A stretch of 64,000 nucleotides of DNA. It comes from Cycas panzhihuaensis (Eukaryota > Cycadophyta). Location of the stretch: positions 87,427,741 through 87,491,740 of the forward strand of contig CM041465.1 in NCBI GenBank assembly GCA_023213395.1, given 5' to 3'. Below the pieces are notes generated by a model that ran no database searches, had not been told where the DNA came from, and worked only from the letters and a program-made list of their open reading frames with translations. The position numbers and the translations under genes were made by a program. The first letter of the stretch is position 1, and every line of letters starts with the position of its first letter. Shown here piece after piece: positions 35,721-47,944 of the stretch.

Positions 35721-36770
35721 TGGCAAAGTTTGCCAAGAAATGCCTAAGGAATCTGAGCCTACCTAAAAATAACTTAATCTGTCATTGAGTTCTAGGCGGC
35801 GGTATGTCAAGGATTGCCTTGACTTTGTCGGGGTCAATTTAAATTCCTTGTTTTGACATGAGGAAACCAAGGAATTTGCCAGAAGTGATGGTGAATATGC
35901 ATTTGAGCGGATTGAGACTTACGTGGCACTTGTGGCATCGTGTGAAGATGGCCCACAAGTGGTCAAGGGTGATGGGCTCTAACGCGTGAGAGACCCATCA
36001 TATCACCCATAAAGACCTCCAACGTGTTGTTGATAAGGTCATGAAAGATGAAGTGTATCACCCTTTGATAAGTGGCACCTGTATTTTTCAATCCAAAGGG
36101 CATCACCTTATAGGCGAAGGTACCCCACAGGGTGGTGAAGGCCATCTTATGACAGTCTTCAGGAGAGATTTGAATTTGATTATAACCGGAGAAGCCATCC
36201 ATCAAGGATATGACTTTGAAACTAGCGGTTCAATCGATGATCTGGTCAATAAAAGGAGTGGGAAATTATCGTTAGCGCATGCGTTGTTGATGTCACGGAA
36301 GTCAACACATATCTGGATAGTCCCGTTCTCTTTTGCAACAGGAACAATGTTAGATACCCATTTAGTATAGTCGATGGAAGTGATGAGTCATGCATCTAGG
36401 AGTTTCTCAACCTCCATTTTGACGGTGGCTGAGAGTTTGGGATGAAGTGGGCATTGCCTCTGGCACACGGGGCAAGCACTAGGAATTGTGGTAAGGTTGT
36501 GGGTGACAATAGAGGGCTCGATTCCCTTTATGTCAGAATAGTCCTACGCAAAAACATTGCAAAACTCTTAGAACAAAAAGGAGTATTCCTTTACCTTATC
36601 AAGAGAACATTCAGCCCCCACCTTAATGACCTTACTTGGGGCGAGGATTATGTCCTGGGTTGCCCCCATGCACATGGCATTCCCCTCCTCGAAGTGAATG
36701 GGGGGAAAGGTCGACGGGTGGAGCCGGAACAGGAGATGGGATTGGGTTAGCAAGGGTAGACCCAATCACT
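35721..36770 (-). pseudogene. M reverse transcriptase, broken
   Basis: Minus strand: EEGNAMCMGATQDIILAPSK at about 36,700, PMWQ-type entry region, then an open stretch 36,205-35,963 with MMDGFSGYNQIQISPEDCHK, MAFTTLWGTFAYKVMPFGL, TGATYQRVIHF and VFMGDMM. The catalytic Met-Asp-Asp is Met-Gly-Asp. FSGYNQI is the usual RT motif C part. Stops and shifts separate the two halves. Confidence 0.75.
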
Positions 36771-38010
36771 TAGACCTTCTAGTAGCCAAGTCTATGGTGA
36801 CCAGAAGGAAGGTTGGGCGTGGAGCTTGCTAGGTGCTCGAGTAGAGCCTCATCGTCCTCAAAGTAATCCATGCCGTGGATGACCTTACTTCGAATAGACG
36901 AGGCGTGAGAGGAAGTGGGAGCAACAGGACCATGGTGGTCGACAAGCTGCCCAACATCCCCAAGAGACTCTAAGGAAGAGTCAAGAAGGGACCCCTCGTA
37001 AGGGGCAAAAGGAAGTTCTCCGGATTCATCACCCGTGGGGGGCAATGAAGAGGAAGACTCAAGGATCGGTGGATTGACACGAGCAATAACATGCGAGACA
37101 AGGATGACTGCCTCCAACGAGAGGGGTTCTAAGTCGACCTAAAACAAAGAGAGTGCCTCCTACTGGTGCGAAGAAAGGAAACAAGATGAGGAAGGTCCTC
37201 ATCCTCGCCATTGGACTCGTCGTCACTAAATATTAGAAGGTACTCATTGCTCCCAACACTAATAGGAGCGAAACGGGTAAGGCTCGAAGAAGAAGATGCA
37301 GGATCTCCTTCATGAATGAGACGAATCAGGAATGCCGATAGAACAAGCAAAAGTGTGGGTGGAAGGGCCTTCGTCCCCCTTCACACGACCATGGCTCGCT
37401 TGGTTGGTTTGACGGGATTGTTTGGTAGGTGGGAGTTTGCGGGAAACAACCCTCATTCACCCATCATAGATGAACTTGAGTTGCCCCCAACAGGTTAAAC
37501 ACACAACTCCCATTTGATCAAGCCATGGTTGACCCAAAAGGAGATTGTAGTCGATGTCTACGTTGAGCACTACAATATCAACGAGGAGAGTCTTGTCCTT
37601 AAGAGTAAGGGGGATCGAAACGGATCCTAAGGGAGTCTTCTCGCTACCATCATAGCCCTAACATCGCCATGGAACAGGTTCCAAGGTGGAAATGCTAAGA
37701 TCTTGCATAACACGTAAGGGCATGGCATTAACGGAAGAACCATTATCGACAACGGTCCTTCGTAAAGTGCAATCAGGTGTATCGATAGTAATGGTAAAAG
37801 GGAAGTTCCACTAGCGCTTCCTTTCACAAGCAAGAGGAAGGTCTTTAGGATCGAAAAAAATGATAGGCTCACGACCTTAGGTAATACCCAAAGTGTGAAT
37901 AGGCGCGTCACCCAATCCTAAAGCTTCTAAAAGGAGTGTCTATTGTTCAGAACAACTTCTCAAGATGTCCATAATGGACATCTCGGCACCACTATGACAA
38001 AGCTCATCAA
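36771..38010 (-). pseudogene. M protease and PR-RT linker, broken
   Basis: The protease active site reads VVDNGSSVNAMPL, with Asp-Asn-Gly at 37,747-37,739. The linker has the conserved SDDESNGEDEDLPH at about 37,230-37,190 and SRRHSLCFRS, then a Ser-rich part and YFEDDEALLEHL at about 36,870-36,835. Order and motifs match B. Stops near 37,130 and 37,350 break the frame. Confidence 0.7.
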
Positions 38011-38436
38011 TGACAGAAAAGGTCTTCCCCTTCACCGTAGGTTGAGGAAGGGCTCTTCTGAACTTGTAGCGACGTGGGCGAACAAGAATGGTCTTGGGAA
38101 GCAAAGGGACTTCTAGAAGGGAGGTTTCCAGAAAAGGATCAGGATGTGGGATAGATGAAGAGGCGTCGGTTACCTCTTTAACTGCTTAAGACTGAGTCAA
38201 GGCATATAGAGGGGTGGCCTCAAGCATCTGGATCACCTTCTTTCCCTTGTTCCAGGACCATGAAGGTGAAGGGGTACGATAGTTTGGGGAATGCAAGGAA
38301 GAAGACGAACCACACGCGCCTTTCTCTTTACCGTGTAAAGGGTGCGGATTTGGAGATCTTCCCTAGTTCGATTATTCTTTTGTTGAGAGTTACGATCGCG
38401 CTCCCCATACTTGGGGAATGGATCTCTATGGACAAG

Positions 38437-40473
38437 TTAGTAGAGGTTGGGCCTTGAGGCCTGTTTGTGAGATGGGTCGCGTTGTGAGGCATCCCTAGGA
38501 TGTTGAACCCGGTAATGCGAATCGTCATGGAAGCATTCTCCATGAACAGAGCACCACTTCTTCTCAAGTGAGGAATCAGATTTCCTTACTTGAGAGGATT
38601 GGGTGTTGCCGCCCTTGGGAGGAGCGGCTTGGGAAGCTTGTCGGATTGGTTTGTTGGATGTAGGTGACGAAGGAGCTTGAAGTTTAAGTTCCTTCATTGT
38701 ATGTTCGAATGAACGTATGGTAGAGGTAAGTGGGTCTAGGGTCTTCTCGGTTGAGTGGGAAGAAGACCTAGTGGATTGTTGAGGTTTAGTTTCTTTGGTT
38801 AGCGAAGGTGGCTCATGTCGCTGTGAGGACTTTTGGGGCTTCTTAAGTCCAGCCTGGATCTCAATAGCTTCAAGTGCCAAGCACTTCTCAATGGTGGAAT
38901 CACATGTGGTTGCCCCTATCTTAAGGACTTCCACATGAACTTCAGGGCGTAGTGCGTTGACAAAGATGTCTCTCTTCAATTCCTTAGGCAAAGTAGCCTT
39001 CATGGAATGGAGAAGGTCATGGAATCACCGCACAAAGTCACGATTCATCTTATCGTGACCTTGCTTAAGCAAGAGGAGATATTTCATTCCACTCTCAAAT
39101 GGATGAGCCACATCAAAATAGTTGATGAACTCATCGACAAGTTACTGGAATGAGAAGATGGAATAAGCAGGTAGGCGATAGAACCATTTGAGGGCATTAT
39201 CTTGAAGAGATTGTGGAAATAGTTTCATTAATATGTGATCGTAGGCCCAGTAGTCTATGCATGCCATAGAGAAACTACGAACATGCTTTACTCGATCCTG
39301 TAATGAAGTCCCATCGAACTTGGGAACTTTGGGGCGATGAGGTGGTAAGTTGGTCCTTAGTGCCTCAATAGACAAGGGTGTCGATCTATAATCCATAAAG
39401 GGACGTGCCCTCACCTAGATCATAGGATCGACAAAAGATGAAGAAGGCAATGAACAAGGAGCAGATGGGGGTAGAGGGCCCATCCCTCATTGAGGAAATG
39501 CCCCTTGTTGAAAAGGGACTTAAGGACAGGTGCCTTAAAAAGGAGTTAGGCCTCCTTGCAAAGGCGCGATGTAAGGAGCTACGCAAGATGGTGGAAATGA
39601 GGGGTGAGGGACCGGATTCTATCCATATGGGCTGCCCGTGGGTGGCGCGACTCCATATGGATGTAAAGGGTCCACCCCATAAATAGGAATGTGGTTATCT
39701 TTACCATGCCCCCAAGGTTAAGATGTATAGCCTGGGGGTATGTAAAGAGAAGGCCCACTAGACTAGGTTTGGGAGCATGTGAAAATAGGTCCCATATGAC
39801 TAATAATAGTAGAGGCATTAGTAGGTCCTCTAGGTCTAATAGGGAATACATGCGCCACGTTTGGAGGTGGCATATTCACTTGACTAGGGAGAGGCATACT
39901 AACCCCAAGCTGGGAGAAAGACATACCGCGAGAGGTCCTAAAAGAGCTGGGACCACGAAGAGAAGTACGAAGCACAATGGATGTCCCTAAAGTAGATGTT
40001 AGAATTAGACGGGACGGATGCGCTGGGACAAATGGGTTACTTGTCATAGGTGGGGTAGACGTAGATGAAAACGGTGGGGCAGACGTGGATGAGGAAGGTG
40101 CCCCACCACACAAGGCGTCTTCAAACCACCTAGGATATGGTTGAAGGCGAGTAGTACGAAAGCACTCGTTAAGGGCTTCAACCATATCGATGGGAGGGGT
40201 ATCCACCTGATCGTAAGAGGTGGATGTGACCTCAAACAAAGTGGATCCCTCAGGATTCTCCTCATAAGAATCACCACCCGGGTGATAAACTTCAAGAGAA
40301 GACAGACCCTCTACTCCGTGAGTGGAGGGATGGATATCATGTGGGTGTTGTTGATCACCCAGATAGTAGATAGGGTCATCACCCTCTTGGGTGGACCCTG
40401 GGAAAGATGTAGGAAACTCCTAGGCTCTGGAAGCAAAGGCATGGTATGCCCAATCCGAAGGATATCCTTCCAT
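38437..40473 (-). pseudogene. M gag, broken
   Basis: The start ATG at 40,473 gives MEGYPSDWAYHAFAS. Then come a proline/serine-rich N-terminus (open 40,239-39,763 with VDTPPIDMVEALNECF), the capsid core at 39,414-38,900 (FMDYRSTPLSIEALRTNLPP, VPKFDGTS, ALKWFYRLPAYSIFSFQ, then LPKELKRDIFVNALRPEVHV), a Ser/Gln linker and the zinc-knuckle-like KKWCSVHGECFHDDSHY. The segment 39,003-38,437 (188 codons) is open. A stop or shift lies near 39,020-39,140 and others in the N-terminal third. Confidence 0.75.
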
Positions 40474-40709
40474 TGTCGAATTGGAATCCAATGATGGAAG
40501 GAGGCGGTATATGGGATCTTTTAACAATGGGACAAACCTCATAGGTGACGTGAGAAGCGTCGTATACAAAACTCACCAATGTGTTAAAAGAGAAAAAGGA
40601 ATGCAAGGTACGTGTTGGGGGCTACCCAACAAAAAGGACAAAAGGAGAAAGCTACTAAGAGGTAGTAGCACCAACAGGAAGAGATAGAGACTAGCTCCCT
40701 TACTAGCAG

Positions 40710-40728
40710 GTCCCTAGTATGGTCGCTA
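40710..40728 (-). promoter_or_regulatory. Primer-binding site of M
   Basis: Minus-strand TAGCGACCATACTAGGGAC, one base from the LTR end TTCCA, the same geometry as 19,002-19,020 in B. Confidence 0.55.
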
Positions 40729-40729
40729 G

Positions 40730-42212
40730 TGGAATCGCATCCGCACGATGGTCACTACACTTAGTATGGGTTGAGGTGGTCAATAGCCAATGCTGGGGTA
40801 TGGATGGAATCTTATAAGCAGAAGAGAACACCACACGTGAGCTGCCCTGTGCCCCGGAGCATGAGTTCGGGACCCGCGAATGGTGCCTAACTTCCTCGGA
40901 GTAGCTTTCGCTTTTGGTTCTGAGAGGCGAGATACATACTGGGGTATCTCGGACAGTCCTAAAGGGTAAGGTCCTCCCACCCTTGGATGGCCAGAAGGGA
41001 GGAGGAGGAACCCACAAAGGAGGGGTTCCTATAGTGAAGGTACATAAGACAAGGTGCAATAGGCAAAGGGTATAAGACAAGTGCAGATAGGCCCTTCTCA
41101 GTCTAATTAGCCTAAGGTGAATCTAAACAAAGAAGGTAATAGCAAAAGGGGGATCTTTATGTAAGCTAAGTGGGACTAAGAGCTACATTCCCTCTCTCTC
41201 TTTTCCTTTTTAATAACAAAAGACAAAGAAAAGAAAGGAAAGAAAATATTTCAGGCGCATCAAGCATGCATACTAAAGTCAAGTGCAACTAAGGGGTGCT
41301 TTCGGTTTAGGTAAGAAAAAGGGGGAGGTGTAATCCCTATTATGTCCTTTTTTTATAAAAGCAACTGTGCGGCACACATATGCAAAGTGAATGCAAATAA
41401 ATTGATTTGTTACCCTTTTTTCTTTATGTGACTTATTATGCAAATACAACAGATGCCTAATAAAAGCACAAAAAGAAGGAGGTGGAGGAAGGGAGATGAT
41501 GCATACCCTAAAAGTGAAGCGATTGATGGGAAACCTCACTTGTACGCCACGTATGCCCTCCCGTCCTTAGTTGATATGTAACTGTAGTTAGAGCGAAAGT
41601 GAAGTGGAGGCTTCTTTACCTTCCCCATGTAAAGAACAAAACAAAGTGGGAAAGCAAAGAGAGCCAAAAACCATACAAGAAAGCGGAAAAATAGAAGAGG
41701 AAAGAAGGGTGAGGACTTACCCATATTAGTGCATTCTTTCGCTTCACAAACGCTGCCACAGACCTGTAATCACAAAGGGTTTTCCCTTCCAAGAAGGGGC
41801 TACTAAGATGCAAGATACTATATAGGCAATGATACAAAATAAACACTAAAATTTTGTACCTTTAGTTAGTGAAACTACTGCTCAAATCAACTCCACTCTC
41901 CTTTAGGAAAATAATGTATACCAAGCAAGAAAGGAAGGCTAGCCTCAGGATGGCAAAACCCCCTATAAGTGGACCTCCACGCAACCTCAGAATGTAAAAG
42001 TATGGTGGTTATATAACAACCTATGAGTAGCAAACAAGCATGGGAATGAATGTTATAAGACATGGAAGAGATGCCTAAGTAGTAAAGTCGTTATGGCCAA
42101 AGAATCACCACACCTACTGCCAAGAGTCCGAATGGATACTAGATGTTGTTAGGGGCTTAAAGAGGGCCCAAAGGGAGAGTGTGTGTGCTTGGAACCAAGT
42201 AAAGAAGGGTCA
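40730..42212 (-). repeat. 5' LTR of M, 3' half
   Basis: Reverse complement matches B 5' LTR from about 17.4 kb to 19.0 kb. Examples: CCATCCTGAGGCTAG at about 41,940-41,955 against CCATCCTGAGGCTAC in the 3' LTR of B, and GGGGAAGGTAAAGAAGCC near 41,610 against GGGGGAAGGTAAGGAAGCC. It ends at 42,212, where the chromovirus LTR begins. Confidence 0.75.
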
Positions 42213-42811
42213 AGTAGCACTCCAAAATATGGTCAAAGGTATAGTATATAAGCATTCAAATGAAAGGCCTCGAACGATTTATTCCAACGGCTCACACGAA
42301 AGTCAATTCGACATCCTTATTAAAAGTTATGACTATTTAAAGATAGCTCCAGCTTTTAGAGGAGTTATGGCCAACTTCTCATGTTTATGTTAGCGACTCC
42401 TCCCTCCTCCGCTAACTTCATTTTGTCCCGCTTATGCACCTATATATAGGGACTTTGAGATCATTCAAAATTATCCAGTGGTGAAGCTTTTCCTCCTCAT
42501 TTTCAGCCTTAAGGCAAGTGCAAATTTTCACCTTAGATCGCAATTTCTGGAGGATCCTCAAGGGTTTTGTGATTGTTGCAGCAAAGATGTACTGTTGGAA
42601 CTCTACTTATATTTTGTACACTTTGGTATCGTATTTTTGTATTTAATCTATAATTGGAGATATAATTTTGGATCAAAAGGTGTTTGCCATCTGTGAATTC
42701 ACTCTATTTGGTTTTAGTATTTATGATCTTTTTCTCTATTATTGTTCTGTTTCTGTGAATTCACTCTACTCTGCTCTATTTTCTATCCAATTGGGTAAAG
42801 GACTCGCTACA
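42213..42811 (+). repeat. 5' LTR of chromovirus C
   Basis: Starts AGTAGCACTCCAAAATATGG (3' copy TGTAGCACTCC), ends CTCGCTACA. TATATATAGG at 42,441 is the probable TATA box and is conserved in the 3' LTR. Confidence 0.85.
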
Positions 42812-42813
42812 AG

Positions 42814-42825
42814 TGGTATCACAGC
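42814..42825 (+). promoter_or_regulatory. Primer-binding site of C (tRNA-iMet)
   Basis: TGGTATCACAGC, one mismatch to TGGTATCAGAGC, two bases after the LTR. Confidence 0.75.
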
Positions 42826-42948
42826 TTCATTCCGAAGCGGGGAGTTTTTCACGAGGGGAAGGAAATTTTTGACCCACCCTCCCACCCTAGCAATTCAGAA
42901 AGGACTAAAACGAAATTAAGATCTAGAAAAATCAGCCCACAAAACAAA

Positions 42949-43900
42949 ATGTCGAGGTCCCACAATTCAGAAGAACAAGTAGTAGAAACCTTGATAACAG
43001 TTATGGAGGAACTTTCACAACAAATCAGGAACCTAAATGGAAGATTGGACAAACAAGAGATAGCTCAGCCAAAAACATAATAGGATTCAGATCAAGACAT
43101 AGATCAGGGGAACCCAGAAGGTAGATTTAAGGAAGGAATTATTTTTTAGCGAAGAAATGTGAATCAAGGAGGACCAAAGATCGCATTAGAAAAATTTGAT
43201 CTAGAAAAAACACGAGACATAAGAGCATGGCTACTTTAAATAGAAACATATTTCGTAGTAAACAAAACACCAAGCATAGATATGGTGCCCATTGCCTCCT
43301 TACATCTCTATGGATGAGCCTTGAATTGGTATTATTGGTGGAAAAAGATGCAAGGACCTCAGTAAGAGGAATGGAGAAATTTTAGAATAGCCATCATCAA
43401 CCAATATGAAGACTCTTGGTCTATGAATTACTTTGCACAGTTGACAAGACTGCAACAAATGGGATTAGTTCATGAATATACAGAACAATTTCAGATGTTA
43501 CAATGTATGGTTACATCAAACATTCCTCAGGAATATCTAAGGGAGACATATATAAGCAGGCTCAAGGCCCCCATCAGATTCCAGTTTTTAGTGCAGCAAC
43601 ACAGAGCATTAGAAGAGATCATAGACCACGCTCAATGTGTTGAAGTTGAACTTAAAGAAACCAAGCCTACCTTCGTGCATAGAATGGATTTTGCTCCACC
43701 ATCTAACACGAACTGGCATAGGTCAGGAGTTAAATCAGACACTCCACTTGTAATCAAGAATACAATAGAAAACTCCACGTGATAAGAACATATACAGAAA
43801 GGTACTTGTTTCAAATGCGGAGGGAAATGGAACCGAGAGCACCAATGCCCAAGAAAAAAGGTATTTATGCTGCATAATGAAGAACTGGAGATACCTCAAT
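42949..43900 (+). pseudogene. C gag, broken
   Basis: The ATG at 42,949 gives MSRSHNSEEQVVETLI and a coiled-coil-like EELSQQIRNLNGRLDKQE. The capsid includes LEKFDLEKTRDIRAWL, ASLHLYG, WYYWWKKMQG, and the open part 43,423-43,782 with FAQLTRLQQMGLVHEYTEQF and FLVQQHRALEEIIDHAQ. The zinc knuckle CFKCGGKWNREHQC is at 43,807-43,848. Stops near 43,079, 43,148, 43,239 and elsewhere disable it. Confidence 0.8.
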
Positions 43901-43984
43901 AAACATAAGAAGATACGGCCCCTAATCAAGAAGATAACAATGAACAGGCCGAAGCTGGACTAGATGAACTACTAGAAATCGATA

Positions 43985-44540
43985 CAAAAAATGTTTAAAT
44001 ATCTGTACAGGCCATAACAGGTCAAAGCACGACACCTCAAAGACTATGATTTGAAGGGATGCTGAAAGGAGCCCCAATAACGGTGTTAGTGGATAGTGGG
44101 AGCACGCACAATTTTATCAACAAACCAATAGCCCAAAAGTTGGGAATTAAGGTGGACCATTAAAAACCTTCCAGGTCTCAATTGCTAATGGAAGACAAAG
44201 ACCTTACGGAGGATTCTCGTAAACATCAACTTGAAAATTGGTGAGTACTCACGACCTCCAATATGTTTGCGATGCGCATAGAGGCGTTGATATAGTCCTA
44301 GGGGTATAGTGGTTGCAAACCTTAGGAAATATAGTCACAAACTACATGACCAGAGTCATGTGCTTCTGGATAAACAACACAAAATACATTCTACGGGGAC
44401 CTAAATATCCACCAACACAATTAGTGTCATCTCACAGAAAGGAAAGAATCATGAGGAAGAAAGCACCCACATACATAGTGTCATGCCACAAGATAGAAAT
44501 CCAAGAAATTTCAATGGAAATACTGTACATCTTGGATGAA
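43985..44540 (+). pseudogene. C protease and spacer, broken
   Basis: ITVLVDSGSTHNFINKPIA with the catalytic Asp-Ser-Gly at 44,092-44,100, then KLGIKVDH and a stop. The spacer to RT contains IVTNYMTRVMCFWINN. Retropepsin would process the polyprotein. Frameshifted after about 44,160. Confidence 0.7.
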
Positions 44541-45385
44541 TATAAACAAGTATTCAAAGAACCAAAAGGATTACCTCCAGTAAGAGAAATTCAGCACGTG
44601 ATTGATTTAATCCTAAGAGCAACACTGGTGAACATAAGGCCATATAGGCATCCATACCACATGAGGAAAGAGATCGAGAACATAACCGGAGAATTACTTA
44701 CACATGGCCATATTCAGAGTAGCATGTTTGCTTGCATCCCCAGTGGTTGTTAGCCCTAAGAAAGATGGCACAATCAGGATGTGTGTAGATTATAGGGGAT
44801 TAAACAAGTTGAGTATAAAAAATAGATATCCTATCCCTAGGATCTATGACTTACTAGACGAAATACATGGAGCAAAATACTTCTCCAAGATAGACCTCTG
44901 ATCGGGATACCATCAAATTCGGGTGAAAGAGGGGGACCTCCACAAGTAAGCATTTAGAACTCATGAGGGACTGCTCGAATTCAAAGTGATACCATTTGGT
45001 CTAACCAATGCTCCAATAGCGTTCTAGGCCACTATGAATTCTACATTCAAGGAATGTTTGAGGAAATTTGTACTAATCTTTTTCGATGATATCCTCATTT
45101 ACAACAAAACATGGAGAGAACATTTGGAGCACCTGAGATTAGTCCTAGAAATTTTAGCAAAAGGTTTATTCTTTGCAAACAAGAAAAAATGCTCTTTTGG
45201 CCAACAGAAACTCGAATACCTTGGTCATATCATTACTCCAAATGGAATCAAGGTTGACCCTAAGAAGGTCCAAGCAATAATAGAATGGCCAGCACCAAAG
45301 AATGTCACAGGAGTTCGCAGCTTCTTAGGAGTAGTCAGATACCTCAAGAAATTCATAAAAGGATATGCTAACATAGCAAATTGCA
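44541..45385 (+). pseudogene. C reverse transcriptase, broken
   Basis: EYKQVFKEPKGLPPVREIQH at the N-terminus, then [44 protein letters not shown]-stop-SGYHQIRV and VIPFGLTNAP. The palm has LIFFDDILIY at about 45,076-45,105 and thumb pieces LEYLGHIITPNGIKVDPKKV and FLGVVRYLKKFIKGYANIA. Asp-Asp is kept. At least four stops and one frameshift (near 44,750). Confidence 0.85.
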
Positions 45386-45860
45386 TTTACAGATCTGATA
45401 AAAATGGATGCTTTCACATGGAATGAAATGGCCAACAAGGCCTTTGAAGAACTAAAAAGTGCAATGGTAAGAGCCTCAGTTTTAGTAGTCCCAAACTTCT
45501 CAAAACCATTCATCTTGGAATGCGATGCTTCATGGTTTAGTATAGGAGCCGTCCTATTACAAGACAAAAGACTGATAGCATACGAAAGTAGGAAATTAAA
45601 TAACAGAGAAAAGTTAAAGCCCATCTATGATAAGGAGATGCTAGCAATAATCCATGCGATCAATCAGTGGAGACAATATTTACTAGGCAGCTCCTTCTAG
45701 GTACCTAATGCATCACCTACTGCCTCAAATACTTCTTCAATTAGAAGACATTGTCATATGAACAACAAAAGTGGGTGAGAAAACTACAAACATTCGATTT
45801 TTCCATTGTGTACAAAAAGGGCAAAGATAATGTCATGGCGGGGCCTCGTGAATTTTAAAA
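45386..45860 (+). pseudogene. C RNase H, broken
   Basis: FTWNEMANKAFEELKSAMV, FILECDASWFSIGAVLLQ, LIAYESRKLNNREKL and YDKEMLAIIHAINQWRQYL, open from 45,404 to 45,700, then a stop. Asp of CDAS and Glu of DKEM are present; the later Asp motif falls in the damaged part (SIVYKKGKDNV remnant near 45,810). Confidence 0.8.
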
Positions 45861-45999
45861 GAAACTCACCAGAAACCAGTACTACATACAATATCAATGG
45901 CTACTCCAACCTGGCATGAGTTATTAAAGAAGGAATACGACAATTATCCGAAGTACAAATAATTGATCGACAAAGTAAGGGAGGACAAAACTAGCTCAT

Positions 46000-46950
46000 A
46001 TGAGATACAACATGGAGTAATACTTGGGAAAGGAAAGATCAGATTCCTGTAAGGTCAGGGCTAAAGGAGATAATATTACAAGAAGGGCATTCCACACTGA
46101 TAATAGGTCACACAGGGATTAACGAGACATACAGGAAGATAAGAGCATCATTTTACTAGAAATGATTAAAAACAGACGTTCAAAAGTTCGTGGCAGAATG
46201 TGATACCTATCAATGAAATAGGATCAAATGCATAAAAACACTAGGGTTACTCGAGTCGTTGCCAACGCCAGAACAAAAATGGGACGAAATATCCATGGAT
46301 TTTATAACTGGATTACCTTGCTCGGAAGGAAAGGACGCAATTCTAGTCATTATAGATTGCCTCACCAAATATGGCCACTTTAGAGGACTGAAATTGACAG
46401 CTAAGGCCAACGATGTGCCAGAACTATATATGAAGGAAATCCATAGGTTACATGGTTGTCCTAAAGTAATTGTAAGTGACTATGACCCAAAATTTACTAG
46501 TAAATTTTGGCAGGATCTATTCAAAATTGCAGGCAGAAAACTCAAGATGAGCACATCATACCATCCTCAGATGGATGGCCAAATAAAGATTGTTAACAAA
46601 TGCTTAGAAAGATACTTGAGAAACTTATGCTCAGACAAACAAAAACAATGGCATTAATGGTTATATTTAGCAGAATGGTGGTACAACACCACATATCATT
46701 CTTCAACAAAAATGACACCTTTACAAGCTTTGTATGGCTACACGCCACCATCATTATTAACTTGGAATAGACCTTCACGTCCAGCAATAAGAACATCAGA
46801 AGCAAATGGAGGAAACCATCAACAAATTGAAGGATAACCTAGCAATTGCACAAAATAGAATGAAACAAGAAGCTGATCTAAAATGCTTGGAACGACAATT
46901 TGAAGTAGGAGATTGGGTCTTCTTATACCTTTGACCATACAAATAGATGT
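46000..46950 (+). pseudogene. C integrase, broken
   Basis: Zinc domain HSTLIIGHTGINETYRKIRA with AECDTY, where the second Cys pair member is lost. Core open at 46,259-46,657: KWDEISMDFITGLP, VIIDCLTKYGHFRGLKL, LHGCPKVIVSDYDPKFTSKF, KMSTSYHPQMDGQIKIVNKC. Asp, Asp and the Glu of KCLERYL are visible in the usual spacing. C-terminal WWYNTTYHSSTKMTPLQALYG follows after a stop at 46,656. Confidence 0.8.
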
Positions 46951-47149
46951 CCTTACAGAAAAGAAACAATCAAAAGCTAGCACCTAGATACATTGGTCCT
47001 TACAAAATCACTTCCAAAGTAGGTGAAGTCGCCTACCAGTTAGAACTCCCAGAAACACAAAGGTTCACAACGTTTTCCATGTATCCTGTCTAAAGAAGAA
47101 AATTGAGAAAAATATATTTTCTCAATCCAACATACTAGAGCTCAATGAG

Positions 47150-47296
47150 GAAGGAAAGATGATGCTAGAACCTGAAGGAATCTTACAATCCCGCACCCGA
47201 TCTCTTAGGTCCATACAGATCAAAGATTACCTAATCAAATGGAAAAACCTAGATATTAAAGAGACCACTTGGGAAAACGACGAATGGTTAAAATAA
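47150..47296 (+). pseudogene. C chromodomain
   Basis: Reads LEPEGILQSRTRSL, IKDYLIKWKNLDIKETTWEN and DEWLK before a stop at 47,294. The Y-L-I-K-W-K-x-L and T-W-E core is the chromodomain found at the C-terminus of chromoviral integrases, thought to guide insertion to marked chromatin. The frame itself is intact here. Confidence 0.8.
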
Positions 47297-47337
47297 TTTC
47301 TAGGCCTGCCAGTGCTTTGAGGGCAAAGCACAATTTC

Positions 47338-47350
47338 AAGGGGAGGGGAC
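47338..47350 (+). promoter_or_regulatory. Polypurine tract of C
   Basis: AAGGGGAGGGGAC immediately before the 3' LTR start. Confidence 0.7.
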
Positions 47351-47351
47351 T

Positions 47352-47944
47352 TGTAGCACTCCAAAATATGGTCAAAGGTATAGCATATGAGCATTCAAAT
47401 GAAAGGCCTCTGAATGACGATTTCAAGGGTTTGGAACAAAGTCAATTCCGACATCCATATCAAAAGTTATGACCATTTAAAGATAGCCTACTAGTTTTTT
47501 AAAAAGGTGTGGCCGACTTCTCATATTTATGTTGGGCGCACTCCTCCCTCCTCTGGTTGACTTCATTTTGTCCCAGTTTATACACCTATATATAGGAACT
47601 TTGAGATCATTCGAAATTATCCAGTGGTGAAGCTTTTCCTCCTCATTTTCGACCTTAAGGCAAGTGCAGATTTTTTGCCTTAGGGCTGCAATTTCTGGGA
47701 GGATCCCCACCTCGAAGGGTTTAGTGATTGTTGCAGGCAGTACAGGTATTCTATTAGAACTCTACTTATATTTTGTACAATTTGGTATCGTATTGGATCA
47801 AAACGTGTTTGCCATCTGTGAATTCGCTCTATTTGGTTTTAGTATTTGTGGTCCTTTTCTCTATTATTGTTCTAATTTTGTGAATTTCCCCTACTCTGCT
47901 CTATTTTCTACCCAATTGGGTAAAGTACTGCCATACCGTGTACA
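47352..47944 (+). repeat. 3' LTR of chromovirus C
   Basis: Starts TGTAGCACTCC and matches 42,213-42,811 with many substitutions and small indels. TATATATAGG at 47,587. The exact end is uncertain (47,933 CTGCCA or 47,944 GTGTACA). Confidence 0.8.

Larger units (their letters stand above)
42213..47944 (+). mobile_element. Ty3/gypsy chromovirus C, full length (5.7 kb)
   Basis: Two 0.6-kb LTRs, an initiator-tRNA-Met-type primer site, one long gag-pol region (gag, zinc knuckle, PR, RT, RNase H, INT), a C-terminal chromodomain and a polypurine tract. The size, the chromodomain and the C-F-K-C-G-G-K-W zinc knuckle fit small plant chromoviruses such as Reina- or Galadriel-like clades; the clade was not tested. 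It is inserted in the 5' LTR of M. Many stops are present. No clear 5-bp target duplication is visible at the current ends. Confidence 0.85.

Noticed and set aside
36041-36370. 109-codon plus-strand ORF
   Set aside because: Reverse shadow of the M reverse transcriptase palm.
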